This document shows positions 17,980-26,054 of a stretch of DNA of 35,053 nt, piece after piece (within the stretch, counting starts at the first letter, position 1; every line of letters starts with the position of its first letter). A program made the position numbers and the translations under genes. Source of the stretch: Roseibium sediminis (lineage in GTDB: Bacteria; Pseudomonadota; Alphaproteobacteria; Rhizobiales; Stappiaceae); contig NZ_VXDB01000029.1 of the NCBI RefSeq assembly GCF_008711325.1, forward strand, positions 1 to 35,053, written 5' to 3'. Below the pieces are notes generated by a model. It was not told the origin of the DNA and did no database searches. It worked only from the letters and a program-made list of their open reading frames with translations.

Positions 17980-18396
17980 GGCCGCAAGATGCCGAGTATA
18001 TAGGAACTAGACCGAGCATTATCCGGCTATCCCCTTTGTTGGAAGGCGCTTCGAGATCAAAAATCATACTCGCGCTAGCTACGATGTTACTCATTCATTT
18101 ACGTCGCCCTTTTTGCCGCGGTTTCGACCACAAATATGAGATGCTTGAGGAAGCTCTTCATTAGCTTGACATAAGTGAATATGTGCGGCACCTGAAAGTG
18201 ATATCTGAATTTAGCTTTCAACTGAAACGTCAGGTTAGGTGTACGGCAAGTCTGAGGCTGGCGAATGGACCTGAGGTTCGGACCTTATACAAGGATTTAT
18301 GCTTAAGCCCTGGGCGCAACGAGGGTTCGAAGGCGCCTGCTGACTGGCGTCGCACGCAACGACAGTCGACAACTTACTACTAAAGGTGCGTATTTA
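17980..18396 (+). other. 417-base stretch with no recognised gene
   Basis: The stretch separates the methyltransferase pair from gmd. Short open frames exist (for example 18183-18383) but none looks coding or has a good ribosome-binding site. A TTGACA hexamer at 18166-18171 could be a -35 element for a promoter serving gmd and fcl, but no good -10 sits 16-18 bases downstream. It may be a boundary between two acquired blocks. Confidence 0.4.
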
Positions 18397-19503
18397 ATGT
18401 CTAAAAAAGCGCTGATCACCGGCATCACGGGGCAGGACGGAGCTTATCTTGCCGAGCTGCTGTTGGAGAAAGGCTACGAGGTACACGGCATAAAGCGCCG
18501 CACCTCCTTGTTCAACACTGATCGCATCGACCATCTCTATCAGGATCGCCACGACAAGAATCTTCGCTTCTTCCTGCATCATGGCGATATGACCGACAGC
18601 TCGAGCCTGATCCGGATTATCCAGCATATTCAACCAGACGAGATATACAATCTCGCCGCCCAGAGTCACGTCGCGGTGTCGTTCGAAGAGCCGGAATATA
18701 CTGCAAATTCCGATGCGCTTGGCGTTCTGAGGCTGCTTGAAGCGATCCGCATCCTCGGGCTAGAGCGAAAGACACGTTTCTATCAGGCCAGCACATCCGA
18801 GCTATATGGCTTAGTGCAGGAGGTGCCGCAGAAGGAGACGACACCATTCTATCCACGCAGCCCCTATGCTGTAGCCAAGCTCTACGGATACTGGATAGTG
18901 GTCAACTATCGCGAGGCATACGGCATGTACGCCTGCAATGGCATCCTATTTAACCACGAGAGCCCGATACGCGGTGAGACCTTCGTCACCCGCAAGATCA
19001 CCCGCGCGCTCGCCCGCATTAAACTTGGCCTGCAGGATTGCCTCTACCTTGGAAATCTAGACTCCAAACGCGACTGGGGCCATGCTCGTGACTATGTCGA
19101 GATGCAATGGTTGATGTTGCAACAAGACAGGCCGGAGGACTTCGTGATCGCGACCGGCGTCCAGTACTCAGTTCGCCAGTTTGTAGAGGTGGCGGCGAAC
19201 GTGCTCGGTATGAAGTTGCGATGGGAAGGCTCTGGCGTCGAGGAAAAGGGCTATCTGATGCCGCCGTCTCCACATCTGGAAATCAGCCAACCAGTGGTTC
19301 AGGTTGATCCGCGCTATTTCCGCCCGACCGAGGTAGATTCCTTGCTAGGCGACCCGAGCAAAGCGATGGAAAAACTTGGCTGGATGCCACAGATCAGCTT
19401 CGAGGAGCTGGTCGCCGAGATGGTGCGCGAAGATCTCAAGTTTGCCGAGCGCGACGAACTCGTAAAGAAGCACGGCTACAAGGCTATGGATTATAACGAG
19501 TAG
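18397..19503 (+). CDS. gmd: GDP-mannose 4,6-dehydratase
   Basis: Converts GDP-D-mannose to GDP-4-keto-6-deoxy-D-mannose, the first step to GDP-L-fucose and other GDP-deoxy sugars. 368 residues, normal size. Rossmann motif [16 protein letters not shown] at the N terminus; family signatures [23 protein letters not shown] and the catalytic YxxxK in [30 protein letters not shown] and [13 protein letters not shown] follow. The usual SPRRGE reads SPIRGE here, so one normally conserved Arg is Ile. The segment before [12 protein letters not shown] is present but divergent. AAAGG precedes the ATG at about ten bases. fcl starts four bases after the stop, so the pair forms an operon. It may also feed the DegT aminotransferase. 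Confidence 0.96.
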   Translation: MSKKALITGITGQDGAYLAELLLEKGYEVHGIKRRTSLFNTDRIDHLYQDRHDKNLRFFLHHGDMTDSSSLIRIIQHIQPDEIYNLAAQSHVAVSFEEPEYTANSDALGVLRLLEAIRILGLERKTRFYQASTSELYGLVQEVPQKETTPFYPRSPYAVAKLYGYWIVVNYREAYGMYACNGILFNHESPIRGETFVTRKITRALARIKLGLQDCLYLGNLDSKRDWGHARDYVEMQWLMLQQDRPEDFVIATGVQYSVRQFVEVAANVLGMKLRWEGSGVEEKGYLMPPSPHLEISQPVVQVDPRYFRPTEVDSLLGDPSKAMEKLGWMPQISFEELVAEMVREDLKFAERDELVKKHGYKAMDYNE

Positions 19504-19507
19504 ACCG

Positions 19508-20497
19508 ATGGACCGTTCCTCAAAGATTTATGTCGCGGGTCATCGCGGCTTGGTAGGCTCTGCGCTAATGCTTGAGCTGCGTGAACGGGGCTACACCAAT
19601 TTGGCGACCCGCAGCCGCGCCGAGCTCGACCTGACAAATGAGGCGGCGACAGAGGCGTTCTTCGCCACCGAACAGCCTCGCTACGTATTTCTCGCCGCCG
19701 CCAAAGTCGGTGGCATCGTCGCCAACAATACCTATCCGGCCGAGTTCATACGCGAAAACCTCGCAATCCAGACCAACGTCATTCACAGCGCATGGCAGAA
19801 CGGCGTCAAGCGACTGCTGTTCCTCGGCTCTAGCTGTATCTACCCGAAATTCTCGCCACAGCCGATCAAGGAGGAGCATCTGCTGACCGGGTCACTGGAG
19901 CAGACCAACCGACCCTACGCAATCGCGAAGATCGCTGGCATTGAGACGTGCTGGAGCTACAACCGGCAATACGGAACCCGCTATCTGGCTGTGATGCCGA
20001 CCAACCTCTATGGGCCGGGTGACAATTATCATCCGGAAAACAGCCACGTCATTCCGGCTTTGATCCGAAAGTTCGATCACGCCAAACGCAACGGTGAGGC
20101 AAAGGTCGTAGTCTGGGGCACCGGCACGCCTCGCCGCGAATTTCTCTACAGCCGCGATATGGCAGCGGCATGTGTCCACCTTATGAGCTTGTCCGACCCC
20201 GAGTTCCAGCCGGTTATCGATACCACCAGTGAAACGGATGGTGCTGCAGAGCCGCCCCTGATCAACATCGGCTTCGGCACTGACGTTACCATAGCCGAGC
20301 TGGCGCAACTGGTCGGCGAAGTGGTTGGCTTCGAAGGCAAGATCGTGTTTGATCCAAGCAAGCCTGACGGTACCCCGCGCAAGTTGACCGACGTGAGCAA
20401 GCTGGACCGGCTCGGTTGGCGCGCCAGCACTGAGCTGCGCATCGGCCTTAAGCAGACTTATCAAGATTTCCTAGCTACCGAGATCGAGGTATCGTGA
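19508..20497 (+). CDS. fcl: GDP-L-fucose synthase
   Basis: Bifunctional epimerase-reductase turning GDP-4-keto-6-deoxymannose into GDP-L-fucose with NADPH. 329 residues, slightly longer than the usual 310-320. Motifs: [13 protein letters not shown] (GxxGxxG), [24 protein letters not shown], and the active-site YxxxK in [15 protein letters not shown]. These are followed by [27 protein letters not shown] and [15 protein letters not shown]. It directly follows gmd and overlaps the GT-C-like gene at its TGA, so gmd, fcl and the membrane protein are probably co-expressed. L-fucose in the glycan is the simplest prediction. Confidence 0.96.
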   Translation: MDRSSKIYVAGHRGLVGSALMLELRERGYTNLATRSRAELDLTNEAATEAFFATEQPRYVFLAAAKVGGIVANNTYPAEFIRENLAIQTNVIHSAWQNGVKRLLFLGSSCIYPKFSPQPIKEEHLLTGSLEQTNRPYAIAKIAGIETCWSYNRQYGTRYLAVMPTNLYGPGDNYHPENSHVIPALIRKFDHAKRNGEAKVVVWGTGTPRREFLYSRDMAAACVHLMSLSDPEFQPVIDTTSETDGAAEPPLINIGFGTDVTIAELAQLVGEVVGFEGKIVFDPSKPDGTPRKLTDVSKLDRLGWRASTELRIGLKQTYQDFLATEIEVS

Positions 20498-21798
20498 TGA
20501 ACCTACGGGACCTTGCGCGGCACCAGGTCTTGCTCGGCGTCGGCCTGTTCACGATTCTTTTCTGGGGTCTGCGAATCGCCTATTGGGAAAGCGTTACTGA
20601 GCTGCCGTTTTCCGACATGGCAAATTTCGAGTCGGTGGCTCATCAGGTTGCGCAGAACGGCGATTTCTCTTGGTCGCAGTTTTGGCAGACCTACAGTACC
20701 CCGACTTTATTTGCAATGCGCGCGCTGGTGCTGACACTGTTCGGCGACGAGCTGATATTCTGGCAGTTCTTTCAGACAACGTTGCTCTGGTGTGCTCTAG
20801 TCTGGCTCAGCCTCGAGCTCAGGCGCCTGACCGGCTCCTCGTGGCTCGCGGTTCTGCTCATTGCTGTCGTTGCACTCAGCAAGCCGTCGATATTCTGGAG
20901 CCTCAAGCTGTCGCGTGAGAGCATCCACGAGATGTTCACCTACGCTACCGCAGCGTCCTTCCTGCTGATGCTGCGCAATGAGCGGTGGTGGGCACAGCTA
21001 CTGTTTGGCCTCATACTGATGGCCAATGTGCTAAACCGACCGAACTCTCTGGCAATCCTGCCGCTGGCCTTCGCAGCCTATGTTGCGGTAGACTACCTGA
21101 GGGCACGGCGCAACGAAGGGACCACTACCTTCTGGAGCTTTGCTGAAATACGTCGGCTAGTACGGATCTTCACGTTAGTGACTGTCGGCGTAATGCTGCT
21201 TTGGGGACCATGGATCGCCCGCAACTACAGCATCTACGGCGAGCTTGTGCCGCTGTCGACTCAAGCATCCTATAGTTTTTTGTGGGATCTTGGCCAGATT
21301 AAGGTACGCTTGCCGAACGACACCGTTGTCGTGACCGACGTGAACGAGCTGCAGGCGACGGCATCGGAGAATTTCAAGACCGACCTGGAAGCCAGCCGTT
21401 ATGCAAATCAGGTGGCTTGGGCATGGATTCGGGAAAACTATTTAGAGCTGCCAAACCATATCATGCGTCGACTCAAGGCCAGTGTAACTATCGACGTTGA
21501 GTATCTCAGCAAGGTGTCGCGCACCAGCCTATTCGGCAACCCTATCGACTACACGATCCTGATCGACAAATCGGCACTCGGCGTTATCCTCGGTTGCATC
21601 GGGTTGCTCGTTTTGCCACTTCGCTATGGGTTCGAGCTGGCCATCATTCCTGTGGTAGCCGTCATCCCTTGGCTGACCGGTGCTGCGATCGTCGGTTATC
21701 CGCGCATGCTTGATCCAAGCCTGCCTCTGATCATGTTTGGCAGCACTGTGTTGGTGGTCGTTGCCGCCGAGTGGCTCTTCCGTTGGCGCCGGCGCTGA
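20497..21798 (+). CDS. Polytopic membrane protein, GT-C/ArnT-like glycosyltransferase candidate
   Basis: 433 residues from ATG 20497, which overlaps the fcl stop; GAGG is seven bases upstream. About nine to eleven hydrophobic segments are visible, starting with LLGVGLFTILFWGLRI. The first periplasmic loop holds acidic residues (LPFSDMANFESVAHQVAQ), in the place where GT-C enzymes such as the dolichyl-P-mannose protein mannosyltransferase (PMT/ArnT) group keep their catalytic Asp. Later features are SLKLSRESIHEMFTY, ANVLNRPNSLAILPLAF and PRMLDPSLPLIMF. The likely role is a periplasmic sugar transferase using a polyprenyl-phosphate sugar donor. The GT2 and flippase-like genes downstream support this (inference). 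It could also be an uncharacterised polymerase-like protein. Confidence 0.72.
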   Translation: MNLRDLARHQVLLGVGLFTILFWGLRIAYWESVTELPFSDMANFESVAHQVAQNGDFSWSQFWQTYSTPTLFAMRALVLTLFGDELIFWQFFQTTLLWCALVWLSLELRRLTGSSWLAVLLIAVVALSKPSIFWSLKLSRESIHEMFTYATAASFLLMLRNERWWAQLLFGLILMANVLNRPNSLAILPLAFAAYVAVDYLRARRNEGTTTFWSFAEIRRLVRIFTLVTVGVMLLWGPWIARNYSIYGELVPLSTQASYSFLWDLGQIKVRLPNDTVVVTDVNELQATASENFKTDLEASRYANQVAWAWIRENYLELPNHIMRRLKASVTIDVEYLSKVSRTSLFGNPIDYTILIDKSALGVILGCIGLLVLPLRYGFELAIIPVVAVIPWLTGAAIVGYPRMLDPSLPLIMFGSTVLVVVAAEWLFRWRRR

Positions 21799-21843
21799 CC
21801 AGTAGTGCCAGACCGCATTCCGTATCGATCGCTATCACACTAA

Positions 21844-22590
21844 ATGCAAGAAAAGCAGACAATGAAAAATTTCATATTTTATTTGGGTGATCGGCTTTAC
21901 CGGGCGTTTCCGGCGGTCTATGTGCCGCTCTATTCCGCCTACAAGCGCTATTCCGACGTCGCGGCGATCCAGTTGATCGGTGCGAATGTACGGCCCGGTG
22001 CGAAGGTAATCGACATCGGCGCCAATATCGGCTTCTACAGCCGATTACTTTACGAAATGGTGGGATCCGCCGGTCATGTATTCGCATTCGAACCGGAGCC
22101 GCGCAATTACACTATGCTACGCAAACGGGTGACCGGTCTCAGCAACGTGACGACGATCAACGGTGCCATTGGTAGGCAGTCCGGTCTCGCGAAACTGTTC
22201 ATTTCGCCCGACCTTAATGTCGACCACCATACCTACGACGATGGTACGGGACGAGCCGTAACGGATATACGAACCTACGCAATCGACGAATATTTCAAGG
22301 ATCACGGCCCGATAGACTTCATCAAAATGGACATTCAAGGTCACGAGTATCAGGCGCTGCTCGGAGCGCGCGAGATGCTTGCGGCCGCCACCGGGCCGAA
22401 GTTGTTCATGGAGTTTTGGCCTTATGGAATATCCCGGGCCGGCGACGACCCTCGTGAGTTATTGCAATTGCTGGCGGATTGCGGCTATGGGATGCAAATC
22501 GTCGCAACCGGCGCATTGGAAGATATCGACGCAGTTGTCGATGACCCTTCTTATTACGTCAACATCTTTGCCAGTAAGGGCGGCTCCTGA
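21844..22590 (+). CDS. FkbM family methyltransferase
   Basis: 248 residues (or 242 from ATG 21862). The FkbM-type SAM-binding region is KVIDIGANIGFYSRLLYEMVG with the downstream FAFEPEPRNYTMLRK. The later family motif is DFIKMDIQGHEYQALLGAREML followed by PKLFMEFWPYGI. FkbM-type enzymes methylate hydroxyls on sugars and polyketides. No strong ribosome-binding site is seen at either start. 45 bases separate it from the membrane protein and 118 bases from the next gene. Confidence 0.9.
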   Translation: MQEKQTMKNFIFYLGDRLYRAFPAVYVPLYSAYKRYSDVAAIQLIGANVRPGAKVIDIGANIGFYSRLLYEMVGSAGHVFAFEPEPRNYTMLRKRVTGLSNVTTINGAIGRQSGLAKLFISPDLNVDHHTYDDGTGRAVTDIRTYAIDEYFKDHGPIDFIKMDIQGHEYQALLGAREMLAAATGPKLFMEFWPYGISRAGDDPRELLQLLADCGYGMQIVATGALEDIDAVVDDPSYYVNIFASKGGS

Positions 22591-22708
22591 CAAACGATTA
22601 TAGAGACTGCGTCTGACGCGGCTGCGAACCACAGGTGCCCGTACGAAACGACGGCATGAAGCACGCGCGCTCGGACATATGCATAAATAAAAGGATTGCA
22701 CATTCGCT

Positions 22709-24151
22709 ATGGCTGAACCCGAAGAAACATTTGCCACCGAGGCGGGCGCATATAGGCAACAACGGCAGGAATTCTGGAACGCCGTCTTCACTCGCAAGCG
22801 TTCGTTGCTCGGCGGCTACTACCGGCGGCGCCTACAGCATTCATATGGTAATTTGGTGCCAGCTGGCGCCTCGGTGCTGGAGATTGGTTGTGGTGAGGGC
22901 CACCTGCTTGCGGCGATGCGTCCGGCGCAAGGGCTCGGTGTCGATTTTAGCGCGACAGCAATTACCGAGGCGCGAAAGCACTACCCGGATTTGGAATTCC
23001 TGATTGCCGATGCGCACGAATTCGAGCTCGGCGAGCGGACGTTTGACTACATCATTGTCTCCGAATTGCTCAATGACTTGTGGGACGTGCAAGCTTTCCT
23101 CGCTTGGATCAGGCGCTATTGCGCGCCGCATACTAGGCTGATCTTCAACGTGCAGAGTCATCTGTGGAGCCTACCGTTGCGTGCTGCACGCAAGCTTGGT
23201 TTGGCCGAGCCGTTGTTGGTTCAAAACTGGCTTACCCCGCACGACATCCAGAACCTGCTCGAGATCTCTGGCTATCAGCCTCTGCGCCACTGGGAGGAGG
23301 TGCTGGTGCCGGTTAATATTCCGCTGCTGTCGACTTTCGCCAACAGGTATCTGGTGCGCATTTTTCCGTTTCGCTTTCTCGCCTTCTCGGCCTTTATGTT
23401 GGCGCGTCCCAGCATGGGGCCGAATATCGCCCAACCGACGGTTTCGGTGGTTGTTGCCGCCCGCAACGAGTCCGGCCACATTGACGAGCTGATGGCGCGC
23501 ATTCCCGAAATGGGTGGAGGCACTGAAATCATCTTCGTCGAAGGTAATTCTACCGACGACACCTACGATGCCATCTCGCGAGCGATTGAAGCCAATCCGC
23601 AGCGCAAATGCATGTTGCTGAAGCAACCCGGCAAGGGCAAGGGTGACGCGGTGCGCTGCGGTTTCGACGCGGCAACGGGTGATATCCTGATGATCCTTGA
23701 TGCCGACATTACAGTGCCGCCCGAGGATCTGCCGCGATTTTACGATCTGGTGGCGAGCGGTGGCGCCGAATTTGTCAACGGCGTTCGATTGGTATATCCG
23801 ATGAACGATCAGGCAATGCGATTTGCCAATCTGATTGGCAACAAGTTCTTTTCGCAGGCATTTTCCTGGCTTCTGGGTCAACCTATTCGCGACACCTTGT
23901 GCGGCACGAAAGTGCTGCGGAAAACCGACTACAATCGTATTGCCGAAAATCGATCCTTCTTTGGGGACTTCGATCCATTTGGAGATTTCGACCTCCTATT
24001 CGGAGCCGCGCGGCTCAACCTTAAGATTCAGGAAGTTCCGATCCGCTATAGGGCGCGGCGATACGGTGAGACAAACATCAGCCGCTGGCGACATGGATGG
24101 CTGCTGCTTAAAATGGTAGCTTTCGCCGCAAGGCGGATCAAATTCATCTGA
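22709..24151 (+). CDS. Methyltransferase-GT2 glycosyltransferase fusion
   Basis: 480 residues with two domains. Residues about 1-235 are a class I methyltransferase: SVLEIGCGEGHLLAAM, GLGVDFSATAI, DYIIVSELLNDL. Residues about 243-480 are a GT2 domain of the DPM1-like type: VSVVVAARNESGHIDEL from V245, IIFVEGNSTDDT, GKGKGDAVRCGFDAATGDILMILDADI with the DxD at D331/D333, then RFANLIGNKFFSQAFSW and DTLCGTKVLRK. Such GT2 domains usually put a sugar on a polyprenyl phosphate. No C-terminal membrane segments are present. With the GT-C-like and flippase-like genes around it, it probably makes a polyprenyl-P-sugar donor; the methyltransferase half may act on the same sugar. Confidence 0.88.
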   Translation: MAEPEETFATEAGAYRQQRQEFWNAVFTRKRSLLGGYYRRRLQHSYGNLVPAGASVLEIGCGEGHLLAAMRPAQGLGVDFSATAITEARKHYPDLEFLIADAHEFELGERTFDYIIVSELLNDLWDVQAFLAWIRRYCAPHTRLIFNVQSHLWSLPLRAARKLGLAEPLLVQNWLTPHDIQNLLEISGYQPLRHWEEVLVPVNIPLLSTFANRYLVRIFPFRFLAFSAFMLARPSMGPNIAQPTVSVVVAARNESGHIDELMARIPEMGGGTEIIFVEGNSTDDTYDAISRAIEANPQRKCMLLKQPGKGKGDAVRCGFDAATGDILMILDADITVPPEDLPRFYDLVASGGAEFVNGVRLVYPMNDQAMRFANLIGNKFFSQAFSWLLGQPIRDTLCGTKVLRKTDYNRIAENRSFFGDFDPFGDFDLLFGAARLNLKIQEVPIRYRARRYGETNISRWRHGWLLLKMVAFAARRIKFI

Positions 24152-24167
24152 ACGGCGAGACAGTAAA

Positions 24168-24932
24168 TTGGGTATTCTCAATCAGATCCTGGCACATCCT
24201 CTGACGCGCGGATTATCAATCGATGACCCGCACACCACAGAACTACGCCGCCAAATAATCGTCGAAAAACCGTTCCTGAAATCAATCTACCAAGAGTGGT
24301 ATGGTCGCATTCTTGATGCGTTGCCGTATCGGGATCGTGTCTTGGAATTGGGGTCGGGTGCAGGTTTTTTTAAAGAAGTGCTGCCAAATGCGATTACTAG
24401 CGAGATTTTCCCCGTAAAGGGAGTCGACGTTGTTGCCGATGCTTGCAATCTGCGGTTCTCGGACGGCGAGCTTGATGCTATCGTAATGACCGATGTGCTT
24501 CATCACATTCCTGGCGTCGATCGGTTTTTTGCCGAGGCATCACGGTGCCTACGTACCGGTGGACGCATTGTGATGATTGAACCTTGGCGCACACCTTGGT
24601 CGGAATGGGTTTACACGCATTTGCACCACGAGCCGTTTGAACCATCCGCAGGTTGGGATATTCCCGCCACGGGACCTCTTTCGGGCGCAAACGGCGCCTT
24701 GCCTTGGATTGTTTTCTCGCGCGACAGAGAAGAATTCAGGCGACGGTTTCCCAAGCTCGAAATCGTTAAGATTGAACCAATTATGCCGATTTCTTACCTG
24801 GTATCCGGGGGTGTTTCACTGCGCTCCCTGGTGCCGAAGTTTCTATATAAGCCCGTACGATGGTTGGAGGGTCTGCTGCCCGCCGGCCATTTCGCGATGT
24901 TTGCGCTGATCCAAGTGGAGCGGCTGCCGTGA
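24168..24932 (+). CDS. Class I SAM-dependent methyltransferase (Methyltransf_11-like)
   Basis: 254 residues from a TTG at 24168; the sequence LGILNQILAHPLTRG directly after it looks like a natural N terminus. Motif I is DRVLELGSGAGFFKEVLP. VDVVADACNLRFSDGELDAIVMTDVLHHIPGVDRFFAEASRCLRTGGRIVMIEPW gives the remaining motifs. It is known that similar proteins often neighbour GT2/flippase genes in glycolipid clusters, which is the case here. The stop overlaps the GTG start of the next gene (GTGA). The gap to the fusion gene is 16 bases, so the block 22709-25900 is probably one operon. Confidence 0.85.
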   Translation: MGILNQILAHPLTRGLSIDDPHTTELRRQIIVEKPFLKSIYQEWYGRILDALPYRDRVLELGSGAGFFKEVLPNAITSEIFPVKGVDVVADACNLRFSDGELDAIVMTDVLHHIPGVDRFFAEASRCLRTGGRIVMIEPWRTPWSEWVYTHLHHEPFEPSAGWDIPATGPLSGANGALPWIVFSRDREEFRRRFPKLEIVKIEPIMPISYLVSGGVSLRSLVPKFLYKPVRWLEGLLPAGHFAMFALIQVERLP

Positions 24933-25900
24933 TCAAAGCGGATCACAAGCGCTTTGTCGCGCTGATCACAGGTTTTCTGATCAGTGGACTACTCCTGTGG
25001 TTAGCGCTGCGCGACATCAATCTTGCGCATGTCTGGCAGGCGTTCGCCTCTGTGAAATTGCCACAATTGGCGCTGTGTATCGCATTTGTCTTCGGTGGCA
25101 TCCTCCTCCGTAGCATCCGCTGGCGTTTGATCCTCGGACTGCCGCGGTCGGAGCAGCTGCAAGTTGTCAGAGCTACTTTCCTCGGGGTGCTCGCCAATAT
25201 GATCTTACCGGGTCGTGCTGGCGAGTTCGTCCGAGCGATTACCCTCGCCAGATTGCGCGGTACTACGGTGGCCGGCCCGCTTGCTGGAGCGGTGATCGAT
25301 CGGCTCGTTGATATGCTGGTGCTGTTCGTTGCCGGTATGGTCATCTATATGGTTTACCCAGCTGGTGCATTGCTCGCTAAATGGCTGCTGGCACTTGCGA
25401 TCATATTTGCTACCATCGGCGCGCTGGTAGCGCTGAGGGTGTCGAAGATCTACAATCTTTTCCGCGAGCAATGGTTTGCCCTGCTGCGACGGGTTATTAG
25501 CAAATGGCCAGTATCGGTAGAGACCTTCCTGGTCGAGCTCAAGCGCGAGTTCGTCCAGTCTGGACGCAGTTCAGTTCGGACTGAGTTGTTGCTGGTCGTG
25601 CTACTGATCCTCGCCTTCGACTATATTGCCTTCTACACGCTAATGCTGGCTTTCGGATTGTCGATACCGCCGCTTGCGCCCTTACTGGTCTGGGTGTTTT
25701 TTGCCGCCGGGTCGATTCTGCCATCGGCGCCCGGCTATGTTGGCGTCTACCAAGTGGCGGCAATCTTTTCGTTGTCGCTTTATCAAGTGCCGGCAGCGAC
25801 ATCGGTGGCCTTCGCGACGGTGTTTCAGATCATCATGCTGCTGGTGGCCCTCGCGGCGGCAGGCCCAAGTTCAATGCAGCTATTCAAGGAACGACAGTGA
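24929..25900 (+). CDS. LPG-synthase-TM/UPF0104 family membrane protein (flippase-like)
   Basis: 323 residues from a GTG at 24929, with GGAG eight bases upstream and a four-base overlap with the previous gene. About eight hydrophobic segments. The family stretches LRSIRWRLILG, FLGVLANMILPGRAGEFVRAI and AGAVIDRLVDMLVLFV are typical of the lysylphosphatidylglycerol synthase TM region family (PF03706). Late in the protein LPSAPGYVGVYQVAAIFSL repeats the typical (P)G.(G)..E/Y pattern. Many members sit beside DPM1-like GT2 genes and are suspected to flip or present polyprenyl-P-sugars. Direction and substrate are not proven. It is followed by 154 bases up to the next start with nothing recognisable. 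Confidence 0.85.
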   Translation: MIKADHKRFVALITGFLISGLLLWLALRDINLAHVWQAFASVKLPQLALCIAFVFGGILLRSIRWRLILGLPRSEQLQVVRATFLGVLANMILPGRAGEFVRAITLARLRGTTVAGPLAGAVIDRLVDMLVLFVAGMVIYMVYPAGALLAKWLLALAIIFATIGALVALRVSKIYNLFREQWFALLRRVISKWPVSVETFLVELKREFVQSGRSSVRTELLLVVLLILAFDYIAFYTLMLAFGLSIPPLAPLLVWVFFAAGSILPSAPGYVGVYQVAAIFSLSLYQVPAATSVAFATVFQIIMLLVALAAAGPSSMQLFKERQ

Positions 25901-26054
25901 AGTTTTGGCAACACGCATCAGAAGCGAACCAGTCTCGATATTTGTCAATCGAACAAAGGTGTTGAAAACTATCAACTAACGTATCTTCGCTAAATCCTTT
26001 GTAAGCTCGTCTCCGAACGGGGGACGAAAATTATCTTGATAGGACATGCTCGGG

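Noticed and set aside
18000..18040. GGAAC box resembling an alphaproteobacterial EcfG promoter
   Set aside because: The second box at the right spacing reads CGGC instead of CGTT, so the match is incomplete.
18166..18194. TTGACA as a promoter for gmd
   Set aside because: No acceptable -10 element at 16-18 bases downstream, so I do not call a promoter.
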